A DNA stretch of 64,000 bases from Clonostachys chloroleuca. Lineage: Eukaryota > Ascomycota > Sordariomycetes > Hypocreales > Bionectriaceae. The position numbers and the translations under genes are program-made. The stretch is from NCBI GenBank assembly GCA_037952775.1, contig JBANAY010000003.1:6200001-6264000 (forward strand), written 5' to 3'. The number at the start of each line of letters is the position of its first letter. Positions within the stretch are counted from its first letter, which is position 1. Under the pieces are notes generated by a model, which worked only from the letters and a program-made list of their open reading frames with translations, had not been told where the DNA came from and searched no databases. This document shows positions 36,435-47,168 of this stretch, in pieces.

Positions 36435-37308
36435 CAGTAAACGATACAATTCATGAGTGAGCATTTCTTTATACAACGGGATGGGGTCTTATTTACCAGA
36501 GCGGGCATGATTCATAGCGGGCAGGAGTATTGCATGCACAAGTTAGCCTGATGAACTCATTCTTCTATGACTCCTCTTGTAATTGTCGATTTTATTTTGT
36601 ATACTACCTTATATATAAATACCGATTTCCACGCGTAGCCCTTATGTCTGCAAGAAATCAGCGGCAAAGGTGTATTCGCATTTGTGTGAGAAAAGACATT
36701 TCAATACACAATCAAACAATCGAGTCCGACAAGACCCTGATCAGGCAAGCATCTGGCTACCAACAACAAAATCATCTCAGAGCGTAAACCACGATTGTCG
36801 TATACTTTCAGAATACCTTGATTGGTAGCATTGCCTCTAGAGAAGGCAGAACTTGGACGCACTTGGTTCTTGAGCTCATCGACGCTCCTAAGCTGGCTTG
36901 ATTCGTCTTCCACGGAAGGCACTAGGTGAATTGAAGCCGCGTAATCACTTAAACCACCTTAAAGTAAGAGTACCTTAAGGTAGTTTAGAACAGGTACCGC
37001 TACCTGCCTTCTATGTATCTGTCCAGTGCCATCGATGGAAGGTACCGATTTCTGCCTCTTACCTGTCCTCCGCCCTTCTCCCCTCCCTCTGCTCTTTTCA
37101 CCTTTCACCCTGCACCGTTGCACCGGGCTGACGCTACGCACATCAATCAGCCTTAAAATATTCACCAGTTGTTCAGCTGATCTGCTTGCAGTCAGGGCAA
37201 CTGTTCTGCTCAAGCTTGTTTTATTTGTTGGGCACTTACTTGACCGCGCTGATAATCATTACTACTCCTCACGTTCCGCGATTCCTTCCACTTGAATTAC
37301 GCTTATCA
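36435..37308. other. Intergenic region with TACCT/AGGTA palindromes
   Basis: No gene. It has a perfect 12-base palindrome TACCTTAAGGTA at 36971-36982 and an inverted repeat CAGGTA, CCGC, TACCTG at 36991-37006, upstream of the F-box-like gene. Confidence 0.6.
36971..37006. repeat. Adjacent palindromes of the TACCT/AGGTA type
   Basis: TACCTTAAGGTA (36971-36982) and CAGGTA-CCGC-TACCTG (36991-37006). A related imperfect inverted repeat is at 73-95. Such motifs recur in intergenic DNA of many filamentous ascomycetes; a function is not established. Confidence 0.6.
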
Positions 37309-38840
37309 ATGCCTTTTTCACGACAATTTCCGCCAGAAATCCTGGCCGTGATCATCAAGGAGGCTGAGAGATCCGACTTGCCCAATATTAGGCTAGCCAA
37401 CCGGACGTTCAGCTACACTGCAACGAGAGAACTCTTCTCGACCATCTGTCTGTATCCGCACTGGAAGGGGGATTGCTTACTCCAAGTCCCCAGACGGGTA
37501 CATCCCAAGCCATATGATTCCATTTTCTTCAGAAACATTGTCGGGGATCCTGATATCAATAACCATGTGCGAAGCCTAAACATTTATACCTGTGATACTG
37601 ACTGCGTAAGCTAATGCTCACCCTGCTGCAATTTGTCGGTCATAACTAACCATCAAATTCCAACCAAGGATGGAGACCCGGACAAAAGATATTGGTATAG
37701 TGCAGAATTCACATCCACGTGGCACGCAAGTCTTCTTCGGACGCTGGATTTGCCCAGTGTACGCCACATTGCTCTGTGCTTCGACCGCCATTGTGGCAGG
37801 CTGAGAGGGCTGCTAAACGACCATTCCGTCCGCAAAGATATACTTCGCAACTTTCTTGTTATATTGGAAGTCGGTCGTTTGCGGGGAAAGGTGCTGGATA
37901 GCCTGACGCTCCGACATTTTAAGTGTGCCCTCGTCGGCCAGCTCCAGTACCTTGGAGAATATGGAGAGTTGCTAGGACGACTTCGGCGATTCTCTATCAG
38001 CGTCGTGCATGCGCCTCGGGCCCCTCAGGTTGGCCGTGATCCTCAGGTATGCTATGTGATCTTGAAACATGTAAGAGATCACGAGAGCTGACTCGCTAGA
38101 TCTTTGACTGCCATACATTTTGGAACCCATTCCCGTCGATTATTCTCAAGCCAATGACTAGCGGACTTCAAGAATTAGTGCTCTACTCTGATATCCCCTT
38201 TGGATTCATACCCAGGATTGACCTTTCGTCTATACATTTTCCCAATCTGAGATCGTTGACACTCGGACACTTTTCCTTCTCGCATAAGTTGGAATTTGAT
38301 TGGATCGTTTCACACAGTGCAACTCTTCGGTCCCTCTCTTTGGATCACTGCTTTATAATACCCAAGATTGAATTTCTATCCAGGGGCTGGTTGGATGAAG
38401 ACGGGTATCCCAATCAAAACTCGGCGACATTTAATCCTGAAATCCAAAACAATGAAGTCGCAATCCCAGCTCGGTATGTTACCTACGCGACGCGATGGCA
38501 CCATATCTTTGACCGATTCACCGACGAACTCCAATCTCTACGTCACTTCCGTTTTGGTACCAGTTGGGGATGGGACCCTTTATACACTTTCCCAAGGCGA
38601 AATCGAATAAGACCATTGATGCCGTTTGATGGAAAACCCGAGATCCAGAATAGAATCTTCAACGAACGATACCAGGATTTTACCGCAAGTGGCCTCAGGT
38701 TCGACTCTAGAAATCACATGAAACTTCTTCACGGAACCCTTCCGTGTTTTCTGGAAAGACTTGAGTGGATTATGTGCAATCGTCTAGATCATGAAGCCTT
38801 GGCTCGGTTGCTGCTACAGGTCTCTAACAATAGGCGCTGA
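37309..38840 (+). CDS. F-box-like protein of unknown target
   Basis: About 471 residues from three inferred exons, 37309-37605, 37669-38046 and 38100-38840. The introns are 63 and 53 bases long, both phase 0. The N-terminus (FPPEILAVIIKEAERSDLPNIRLANRTFSYTATRELFSTICL) has the F-box-like pattern PxEIL followed by RLxNRxF and the xxxLFxxI helix common in fungi. The rest has scattered leucine-rich segments (LDSLTLRHFKCAL, NLRSLTLGHFSF, ATLRSLSLDHCF), like degenerate leucine-rich repeats of such proteins. It ends normally at 38840. It is presumably an SCF adaptor; partners are unknown. Confidence 0.75.
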
Positions 38841-39324
38841 TGGGAGATCAGAGACCCAAACACGACCACATCGTGCAATTATAGGCTGTTGGGATGTTGA
38901 GCTTGTTAATCGTGGTAGTCGGACCTAGAATTGATACTAATAGAAGTCCTAGATTTGAGTACTTATAGGTAAACTATCAATAGAGTGTCGAGCTTTTCTT
39001 TGCAATAACATCCTCTAAGTGTTTCTTTTGATGCCTAGATGTGTCGTTGTCAGAGTCAAGGTAATCATAAGAGCACTGGTGATTCAGGAAAGTCGTGAGG
39101 TTCACATGAGTGCGCTCGTTGACGTGGACGTCGGCCGTTCGTCTAGCAGGGCATTTATATGAATTGCAGCCACACCACTTATTCTCTCAATATTGCAAAC
39201 TTCTTCGCAGGGACAATCAAACGGTGGTGCGCCGGAATCAATATCACCATTCAGAGGTTCGTTCGTCATGCATTGAATATAAAATACATAAATCTTCAAC
39301 AAGTATTGATCAATCTCTATGAGA
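38841..39324. other. Intergenic region between convergent genes
   Basis: No coding signal; AT-rich 3' flanks of the F-box-like and metallopeptidase genes. Confidence 0.5.
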
Positions 39325-41058
39325 CTAGCTTATAGCTACCTGAGCATCGGTAAAATGCGTGATTGTAGGATTGACATCGGTTTCCCCTGCCTTTCCGTCA
39401 CATCCACGCGCTCCATCAAATCTCAAGTACGTGCCGGAAGAGCAAGCGATGGCCAGCTCAGCATCACCGCCGACAACTATGGAACCAGACAGGTTGGCGC
39501 CGCCCTGGATAAGAGCATTGTCCTTAACCACGGCATTACCACTGATGGTTGCACCCGAGTTGACCCAGGCCAGCCCCTCAATACGAGCATTTCCACTAAC
39601 AGTCGAGCTTCCGTACACGGCCGCTCGTGGACCTACATATGCAGTTGAAGCAACCGTAGCTCGGCTGCTGACCCAGCCGCCGCCGTTACTATGCCAGCTG
39701 CCACCAACGGCTGCTGGCTTGGTGTAGCCGGCTTCATAACCAGAGGGTACCGCACCGCTGATGCCGAACTCGTATGGATACCGATACTGGTTGGTGTAGC
39801 CGCTCTCGAAGCTGTACTTGTGCACAGTTGATGGTGCGCCTACCACAACAAGATAAACCTCCTCGCCGGCATTGGTCTGGAATTCGATCTGCTTGTCCGC
39901 TGCAGTGTAGATCGGTCCATAGCGAGGGGTCTTGTTCGTCACGCCGACGAAGCCGTAGCTCCAGCCAGAACCCGCAGCACTGTTCTCGTGGCCCTTGAAG
40001 TGGAGCTTGATCAGGGCCCCGGAACTGCTGGGTACCAGCTTGATCTTGTTGTAGCCGTAGTCGGACGGTGCGAGGGCTGTTGGGACAGCGTAGTGGCCGG
40101 CGTCCTTGTTCACTGCATCGACGGCGATGCCGTTGAATGCGTTGATGAACTCGTAGCCGTACACGCTATCGACGAATTGCTGGAAGTGAGCTTTGTTGGT
40201 GTAGTCGTATGTCACTTGGTGCTGTCCGTACTCGCCCATCCGTTCATTGAACTGCTGGTGGGTGAGGCCGGCAATTCGCTCGTAGGTTTGCAGAGGGTGC
40301 TCAGTATTCTTTGCCTCATTCCACAGGCGGTTGAAGATTTCAATGTTGTTGTTGTTTTTGTCGACAATGTACTGGATCCACATCCAGGCACCATAGTGAT
40401 GCCTGGTTGACGAGTACGCGAGGTTGTCAGTGCGCAGAAAGCGAGTAAGGTCTCCGGCTCCTCCATCAGGATAGACCTGCATGGCCATGTATTCGGCACT
40501 TGCCTCCCAGAAGAAACCGGACGATGCGTCTGTGAAACCCAGTCCGGACTTGCCCAGGAAAGCAAGATTCTGGAAAACGTGTCCGAGTTCGTGAGCGAGA
40601 CCCCAGGAACCAGGTAATGCAGCACCAGGAGCAACGTTGATCACGCCCACTTTGCCCTCGGCGCTACCACCTGTAGCCCATCCATCCAGCTCCACGCGGT
40701 TCCATGTTCGGGTGATGATGACAATGATCTTATACTGTGCTAGAAGGCCAGCTTCAGGCGTGAATTTCATGTCATTGACGTAGAAGGAGTAGAGTTTCTC
40801 GAGCTGGGTGATGATATCATCAGGGTCGAAGGCATAGTCGGAAGGTGCTGAGACAGGGTTGGTGCCAGACTTCTCACCCCACAGCAAGACGAAGTTGTTT
40901 GACTGCTTGGTACGGTCCTCAGTCCATGGGACTTCGCCTGTGCTAGCCCAGGACGAGGGAATGTAAACTTCTTTAGCGGCGGCTGCATGTCCAGCACACA
41001 ATATTATTGCCAAAAGGGCTGGGAGAAACCCCCGACGAAAGGTAGGAAACGCCAGCAT
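39325..41058 (-). CDS. Secreted HELGH metallopeptidase with beta-helix tail
   Basis: Single exon, 577 residues. The ATG at 41058 is followed by a signal peptide (FLPALLAIILCAGHAAAA). The catalytic region has the zinc motif HELGH near residue 155 with a downstream EASAEYMAMQ, whose Glu is the likely third ligand, as in gluzincins; preceding it are WNRVELDGWATGG and VINVAPGA. A beta-sandwich-like middle follows (GALIKLHFKG and EEVYLVVVGAP). The last 100 residues are hexapeptide-like repeats (STVSGNARIEG, ATISGNAVVKDNALIQG), the pattern of a left-handed beta helix. The layout resembles the Svx-type virulence proteins of soft-rot bacteria (DUF6055-like), a resemblance from memory. A TATA box is at 41151-41156. 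Probable extracellular protease. Confidence 0.82.
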   Translation of the reverse strand: MLAFPTFRRGFLPALLAIILCAGHAAAAKEVYIPSSWASTGEVPWTEDRTKQSNNFVLLWGEKSGTNPVSAPSDYAFDPDDIITQLEKLYSFYVNDMKFTPEAGLLAQYKIIVIITRTWNRVELDGWATGGSAEGKVGVINVAPGAALPGSWGLAHELGHVFQNLAFLGKSGLGFTDASSGFFWEASAEYMAMQVYPDGGAGDLTRFLRTDNLAYSSTRHHYGAWMWIQYIVDKNNNNIEIFNRLWNEAKNTEHPLQTYERIAGLTHQQFNERMGEYGQHQVTYDYTNKAHFQQFVDSVYGYEFINAFNGIAVDAVNKDAGHYAVPTALAPSDYGYNKIKLVPSSSGALIKLHFKGHENSAAGSGWSYGFVGVTNKTPRYGPIYTAADKQIEFQTNAGEEVYLVVVGAPSTVHKYSFESGYTNQYRYPYEFGISGAVPSGYEAGYTKPAAVGGSWHSNGGGWVSSRATVASTAYVGPRAAVYGSSTVSGNARIEGLAWVNSGATISGNAVVKDNALIQGGANLSGSIVVGGDAELAIACSSGTYLRFDGARGCDGKAGETDVNPTITHFTDAQVAIS

Positions 41059-42162
41059 CGTGGGCGATTTTGTTCACACCGGTGATAGACCAATCAATGG
41101 TAAAGCATGCTATGGGGGCGAAGTCTAATGAGATGATGGCTTCCCGACTCTTTATAGTCAAGGTTCATCGTATCCCGTCCCATTCTTGGTCGTCGGATAC
41201 GAAGGTCATCAAATTACGGATGCTACTTCTCCGCTCAGCTATTGTGGTTAGCTAGGAGAGCTTGGCATGTCTCACAAGGGTTTTCAACACTTTTCGAGAC
41301 AAGGCTCAAACATGGATGGGGTCACTCGGGTCAGCACTCCGATGATCGGAAAAATCAACCGCCGTCAAAACATCTTGGGGAAGTAAAGCAGTCCTCCTGT
41401 CAAGTATTACCTTCCTGATCGGTCTCTCATGGACCTATCTTGACAGCGTCGATTGATTCCGATGTACCAGGTGGTTGCGATAAGCGGCCCATTCACAACT
41501 ATAGATAGGTCACAGGTGATCATCCCTCGGGAGGACTGGCCGGTACGGTACGGCCTAGATTTCGGCTTGGTGGAAACCGACGCTTATCGCTGCTTCTTGG
41601 GGAATCGTTGCTACCTTATGATGATGCGAGGGCGAGCCATGATATTTGGTTCTGGCTAGCGGATACGCCAGAATCAGCGAGACATCCCACACCCAACAAG
41701 ATGGACTGGATCACCTTACGCGTGAGGGGCAGGCCTATCTATCTTTCTGCAAAAGCCACTAATGTCATCCGTTTTGCTCACTGTATAAAAGCAAGAAAGG
41801 GCTTCGTGATGTTAAGGTCACGCTGTGCTCATGAGCCTAGTGGCTATCTCAGCCGTCGTAACACTCCGCCTTGGCTCTAGTTCAAGGACCAGAACGAGCG
41901 CAAGGCAGCTGACAAAAACGATAGCAAGGTACATGGCATGGTAGAGATAAGATTGAGGAACTGGGAGAGTACAATCCAAGGTTTACACATACCTAGAATT
42001 AAATATGCGGTCTAGCAAAAGCTTAACTCAATCTAGTGTTGTTTGGGACATAAATCTCGAATGAAATTGCAAAAATCGGTGACGTTCTTCAATATTAGCT
42101 GTTAACGAGAAAAGAAAAACAGTAAAAAAGTTAAATAGTAAAATATCCCAGCATGTGTTATC
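41059..42162. other. Intergenic region of about 1.1 kb
   Basis: No supported gene; short frames near 41450-41880 have no recognisable motif. It contains the metallopeptidase promoter. Confidence 0.5.
41151..41156 (-). promoter_or_regulatory. TATA box of the metallopeptidase gene
   Basis: TATAAA on the minus strand, about 93 bases before the ATG at 41058. Confidence 0.55.
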
Positions 42163-44225
42163 TCAATATCCATTACTGTCATACATAGGGTTGGCAACCA
42201 AATCTTCCCAATCTTGGCCCAACTCCTCAGCCGTCTGGAGCTCGCTCGGGAAGCGAAACGAGAACATATCCGTGCTAAAGTCGACCATGTTAAAGTCGAC
42301 CATGTTTGGATCCGAAGACAACGAAACCGTCCTCCAATCGCCACATTGAACTATCTGGCCCGGCCGCTTCGGCGCTCTGATCCGCATTGTCCCAAAGTAG
42401 GGAATCATCATCTCGTAGCAATCCGGGCCATTGTACCCACCTTTAGAAATAATGTACAAATTCTTGAGGACTTCGGCCGCCTGTATCGCGACTGAGCAGC
42501 CCAATTCCTCCGCGGTTCGACCCAGACTTGAAGATAGTCGGCCCAGCAACTCCCAGATGCGCTCATCGTCCTGCGTTTTCTCCTGGCCTCGCTTGCTGAG
42601 ATCGGCGGCGAGGACGACTCCCCCACTAAAAGCGAGGAAGTCAAGAAAATCGCAGGTAAAATTGTCTTGTATCAGATCCCGGAGCCTGAGGTACGTTTGC
42701 ACCATGGCTTCGGCGGATTCCAGTGCGAGGAAGCGACTATGTTCGTACTTTCTATCGTGTGCGGCTAGAAGAACGTAGGGCAGATGAAGCAATTTGTTGG
42801 TAAGATGGAAATTGAGGAGAAGGGACATACGCGAGAACGCGAGGGCAGGGGTTACTCGAGGTTGGTTCTCGCGCTCAAAGTTATACCACTCTTTTGGTAT
42901 CAAATTCCTGACGTGCTCCATTCTCTCCATTATGGAGATTGTATCGGTGTATGAAGACTCCTTATGCCGTCGTTGTTGTTGTCGTTGGTCGCGGTCGACA
43001 ATCTGACCACAGACACTGGCCAAGCATCGCATGATTTGCTGCTCCAGTAGGGGGAAGCCTGGTCGTCTCCATCATCATGCGGTATCAGCTCACGCGGAAC
43101 CGTATATGGCAAGCCTAAAAACATCGACAGCTGCCAATCCAGTTGCCAGAGTGTTGACCATATCGACTTCGATCGAGCGTCTTTCTGCTCATGGCGGTGA
43201 AGTGTGTGGAATATGATTGTCTGCTGAGGGCGGTGAAGTCCAAGGAGCATGGCGTTATCAACCCCTTGCCGAACCGACTTCCACGCTCTGCAAGGTCGAC
43301 CCATGTTGACGAAGAGCTCAGCCTGGAGAATGTACACTTCGAGTAAGTCTATGTCGCAACCCAGGCGTGATGAGCTACGCTGGAACACAGCGACGTCCAA
43401 CTCATCGAGGCATTTGTCCATCAGGTCAGCCTTGGGCATTGGAAGGCAGAATTCAGAGGTTGTCGTGTATGCTGGGGGCAGCTGCTGGAGGCAAAGGCAA
43501 AACCACGCAAGGCATTTGGCCAGGATGCTCGGGCTGGAGGAACGCAACGAGTCATCGATAAATCGAACAGCATCTCCAACAGAGGTTGGGAGACCATGGA
43601 TATTCTGTGAGTGGAAATCGCGAGCCGAATGGAGAGGCCAGACATCCCAAAATTTATGTGACAAATCGAGGATCCTCACCAAGGTTGAGTTCACGGGGAT
43701 CAAACCACGGATACGTCTCTCCGTGGGACCGATAATGGGGTTCTCAACACAAGGCTGACGCGACGGATCGTCGCTCCGAATAGAGGTATCAACCTGCGTA
43801 GCCAGCGAGTGGCGGAGGTATTGAATAAGCGGTGCCTCGTCAAGCGCAGCGTCCTGGTTTGCGCCAATTCCCTGCTCATGCTCAGAGGACTGGGCACCGA
43901 GTGCAGCAACGGGAAGAGAAGAGTGGTTGATACCTGTTTGACTAATAGCCTGACAAAGGCTACGTACGGAAGCCTCCAGGGAGGCCATACGAGCTTGTAA
44001 ATCGTCCGAAGTGGAGGCGGAGGCCGACGGAGGCACACTAGCAGAAGCAGAGGCTACGGCTGAGACTGCGCAATTATCTTGTGATATACATCGAGTATCG
44101 TGCAAGACACACTGCTGACAGCTGTCACTACCGTCGTCAAATTGACAGCGGACCTTTCGACGGCGGCACTCGCTGCAGCTTTTGGTGCCAAGCCGCATGC
44201 GTTTGGCCGGAGACCTCACCGGCAT
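42163..44225 (-). CDS. Zn2Cys6 transcription factor with fungal TF domain, one-base frameshift
   Basis: Binuclear zinc-cluster regulator of about 687 residues. The ATG at 44225 begins MPVRSPAKRMRLGTKSCSEC. The cluster CSECRRRKVRC then CQQC and C is complete near residues 17-47. A Ser/Ala linker and a coiled-coil-like LQARMASLEASVRSL follow. The middle-homology region has LEVYILQAELFVNMGRPCRAWKSV and SIWSTLWQLDWQLSMFLGLP. The frame changes near 43050-43054, a G5 run on the + strand: DDGDDQASP before, LLEQQIMRCLASVCGQIV after. One more base joins them, and the total length (2,063) fits one missing base. A 35-base GT-AG intron could also join the frames but is shorter than fungal introns. The C-terminus has a 15-base tandem repeat (NMVDFNMVDF). 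It is divergent from the peroxiredoxin-like gene, which it might regulate. Confidence 0.85.
42276..42305. repeat. 15-base tandem duplication in the Zn2Cys6 gene
   Basis: The unit with core AAAGTCGACCATGTT occurs twice in a row at about 42276-42305, encoding NMVDF twice on the minus strand. The frame is kept. Confidence 0.7.
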
Positions 44226-44654
44226 TCTCGATCCAGACGAGGCAACAAAGGCTGTCTACCTGGATTCGTCCGATAAACCCCGGTTCTGCCCTGTGCCGTC
44301 AACCCGAGGGGAATCAATCGCGCCCAAGAGATGGTGATGGAAAGGAGAGAGTCATCAGTTCTCGGACGCCTCGCACGAATGTGGATCAGACGGCCTTGTC
44401 AGCTGAACCCCTGCATATTGGTAATCTCCATTGCTTCGGACGAGTTCGGAACCTCCAGTATCAAACAATGACGATATCAATATTCATGAGGTATCTATGA
44501 GGTTTCGCTAGAAAGGGTATATATATGGCGATTTCCCTCGTCAGGTTCCATCATGTCCTCCATCACAAATCTCACACACTCACAGACATCAATAATACAT
44601 TAAGAATACCTTGCTCCTTACTTTCTCTCTACAATCCTCCAAATCATCCCAAAA
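44226..44654. other. Divergent promoter region, Zn2Cys6 gene and peroxiredoxin-like gene
   Basis: 429 bases between two opposite starts, with no gene inside. A TATA element for the plus-strand gene is at 44518-44526, and CT-rich DNA precedes the ATG at 44655. Confidence 0.6.
44518..44526 (+). promoter_or_regulatory. TATA box of the peroxiredoxin-like gene
   Basis: TATATATAT, about 130 bases before the ATG at 44655. Confidence 0.5.
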
Positions 44655-45287
44655 ATGAGTCAAAGCGAGAAGCTCGAGGCTATCGCCTCCCAAGCCAAGA
44701 ACATTCCGGGCATTGAACCGGTCATCAAGGCTCTCGAAGACTTCACCAAAGACTTCAAGCCGGAGTCCGCCGTGCAGATCGGCGATAAGTTCCCCAGCTT
44801 CAGCCTCACCGACGCCACGGGCAAGCAGGTCTCGAGTGCGGACCTCCTCGCCAAGGGCCCCCTCCTCATCACCTTCTATCGCGGCCAGTGGTGCCCCTAC
44901 TGCAACGTCGCCCTCCAGTTCCTGCAGCGCCACCTCGACGAGTTTAGCGCTCGCGGCGTCACCCTCGTGGCCTTGACCCCGGAGCTGCCGGACAAGAGTC
45001 TCAGCACGACGGAGAAGAACGAGCTCAAGTTCCCCGTGCTGACCGACCTTGGGAACGGAGTCGCGAGGAAGCTTGGGCTCATCTACAACCAGTCGGCCGC
45101 GAGGGAGTTTTATGCCGAGCATGGCATCAATCTAAAGGAGCATAATGGGGACGACTCGTTCGAGGTGCCGGTTCCCGCGACACTTCTGGTGGATGGCTCG
45201 GGTGTCGTCCGCCAGAAGTATGTAGAGGCGGATTTCCGTAAGAGGATTGAGCCCAAGCTCGCCTTAGAGTGGATTGACTCGCTGTAG
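44655..45287 (+). CDS. Peroxiredoxin-like (AhpC/TSA, thioredoxin fold) protein
   Basis: Single exon, 210 residues; the ATG at 44655 has a strong context (AAAAATGAG). The thioredoxin-fold redoxin domain starts near IGDKFPSFSLTDATG. The active site is FYRGQWCPYCNVALQFL near residue 80, with a CxxC pair. This is the layout of the AhpC/TSA-like group, where the first Cys is the probable peroxidatic residue. The later VPATLLVDGSGVVRQKYVEADF is the usual closing beta hairpin. No targeting signal is visible, so it is probably cytosolic. The likely role is reduction of peroxides or of protein thiols. The gene is GC-rich in its third codon positions, suggesting strong expression. It is divergent from a Zn2Cys6 gene. 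Confidence 0.88.
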   Translation: MSQSEKLEAIASQAKNIPGIEPVIKALEDFTKDFKPESAVQIGDKFPSFSLTDATGKQVSSADLLAKGPLLITFYRGQWCPYCNVALQFLQRHLDEFSARGVTLVALTPELPDKSLSTTEKNELKFPVLTDLGNGVARKLGLIYNQSAAREFYAEHGINLKEHNGDDSFEVPVPATLLVDGSGVVRQKYVEADFRKRIEPKLALEWIDSL

Positions 45288-45445
45288 TTATGAGTATTTA
45301 GGAATCAGAGATACATTGGCGGGTGAATAAACGGTTGAATAGAACACTACTCTTTCATATACTATCATTATCATTAAACATTAGCTCAACAACCGTGAAT
45401 AGAGGACAGCTGTTCCAGCAGCTGCTCATCCCACTCGCTGTTTCG

Positions 45446-47168
45446 CTAGGACATTACTCTGTAGACGGGGTATTCATCCCCAGGAGACGCAGGGAGCAGC
45501 CGGAACGCGGCGAAAGAGTCCACGCTCTCTGGCTCCAACCTAACAAACGCTTGCGCTGCCATTCTCTGCCTCGTGCTGACTCGAAACCCGCCGGCGGGTA
45601 TCTGCACCTCTTTCCGTATTACCTCCGTATTAGCGATTAACCGGGGCGTTGTCTCCTCTTGTGGTACCACCTCGTCTCCTGATCCGCGTACGTGTGTTGC
45701 CTCTACCTCCCCTTGGAACGGTGCAGTGAGAGTTTCAACCTGGACACCGGCAATTCGCAGCTTCTCAGCAATGCTGGCCCATTCCGGACCAAAAACGTAT
45801 GCCTCCGGGCGGCGACGCGTTATCTCAGCTTCAACAGGAGTACTATTGCCAAACTGCACTGGGATGTCCGTGATCTCCCCCGAGGCGGCATCAATAAACG
45901 TCCAGTTGGCCTCCATCATCCGATGACGGTCCGTCACGATGATGTCCTCCCTACTCTCGATAAACTCCGCCCGCGCCGCCTCAACCGTATCGTAAATCAC
46001 CGCTGCATTTTCAACAACCGCCTCCATCGCCGCCTCCAAAAGCACCAGCCCCGTCGCAACCCGCCGCCGGAAATGCTGCTCCCCGAGATGCGTACCCCTC
46101 GTCTCCGTGAGGATCTGCACCCCCTGGCCCAGCGCGACGTGCGTGTCCATCTTGGCGTCCGTCCCCATCTCGAGGAGCACCATCTCGGAGGCATTCGGCC
46201 GAGTCACGTACGGCCCCCACCGCAGTCCCCTCGCGTGCAGCGCCGCGCCCATGCGGTCGACGAAGAGCGTCTGGGAGAGGTCGCGGATGGTCCGGTGGAC
46301 GTTGAGGTTCTTCATAGACGAGACCATGGCGTCCTGCGCGAAGAGGAGGTCGGCGTGCCTCCCGTGGCGGCGGTTGGCGTAGTACTCGTGGCAGTCGATG
46401 CCGACGTGCGGCGCGAACCTGTTCTGGAGGCGTTTGATGTCGACGGTCTGCTGGTGGCCGAGCGCGGTGTGGTCGCGGTTGGGGTCGGCTCCGTTGGCGA
46501 GGGTGCGTTGGAAGCGCGCGACGCCGTCTGGGTTGTAGCGAGGGAGGATCATGAGGTCGGTCCTGTCTAGGAGGGAGGAGGCGAAGGAGGCGTTGGCATC
46601 GAGTTTGCCGAGGAGGGCGAGGATGGCTTGGTCGCCTCCTGGCTCGTCGCCGTGGACGCCGCCGGTGATCCAAATCCGCAGCTTGGAGGAGTTGTTGGTG
46701 TAATTAGAATTATCAATTGAAGGTAGTGACTGTGGTGAGGCGCTTGATAAAGTGACAAGGGGAATTAATCGTCCTTCTTCGGACGTGAAGTCTGGTTCCT
46801 GGTAGCTCATCCAGTGGTTTCTGGCGGCCAGGGTCTTCAGCCAGTCCTCTTTGCGCAAAATACTGTCTCAGTCAACCTTTTCCATGGAAAGAAAGCAGGT
46901 AGATGTGCCGTTGGCGGTACTCACCGAGAACATTCTGAGGTGTCGGCCCCGAGATTCCATGGCGGAAACCCTCAGGTACGGTCTCTGGAGATGTGAACGC
47001 GGGCGACAATATTTCGTCGTCAAGATCGGGAAAGTTTGCCGCAATGTGAGCCGGATCCTTCTGGGCCAGGAGTGGGCGAAGATATGTGAGACGGTGTTGC
47101 GCGACTCCTCCCACACAAGGCCCTACCAAGAGACTGAGGAGTGGCCAGCATATTCCCAAAGGCCGCAT
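45446..47168 (-). CDS. Secreted M14-type zinc carboxypeptidase-like protein
   Basis: About 554 residues from two inferred exons, 46925-47168 and 45446-46866, with an intron at 46867-46924 (GTGAGT to GAG/ACAG; the upstream acceptor keeps the frame). The ATG at 47168 gives a signal peptide (MRPLGICWPLLSLLVGPCVG). The zinc motif is GGVHGDEPGG (HxxE) near 155-165, with a later His in GIDCHEYY. ETRGTHLG supplies the probable catalytic Glu. ILPRYNPDGVARF is the usual M14 substrate-binding segment with Asn-Pro-Asp-Gly. The C-terminal 150 residues are beta-rich without a named domain. It is probably a secreted carboxypeptidase; the related desuccinylase-type subfamily is the alternative. It faces the peroxiredoxin-like gene, 158 bases away. 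Confidence 0.85.

Noticed and set aside
43058..43092. 35-base intron joining the two frames of the second Zn2Cys6 gene
   Set aside because: GT and AG are present and the frame fits, but 35 bases is shorter than the introns seen elsewhere here (52 to about 105) and it would remove part of a likely coding segment; a one-base error is simpler.
45692..46570. 292-codon frame on the + strand
   Set aside because: Shadow of the M14-type carboxypeptidase gene, with Arg/His-rich content and no motif.
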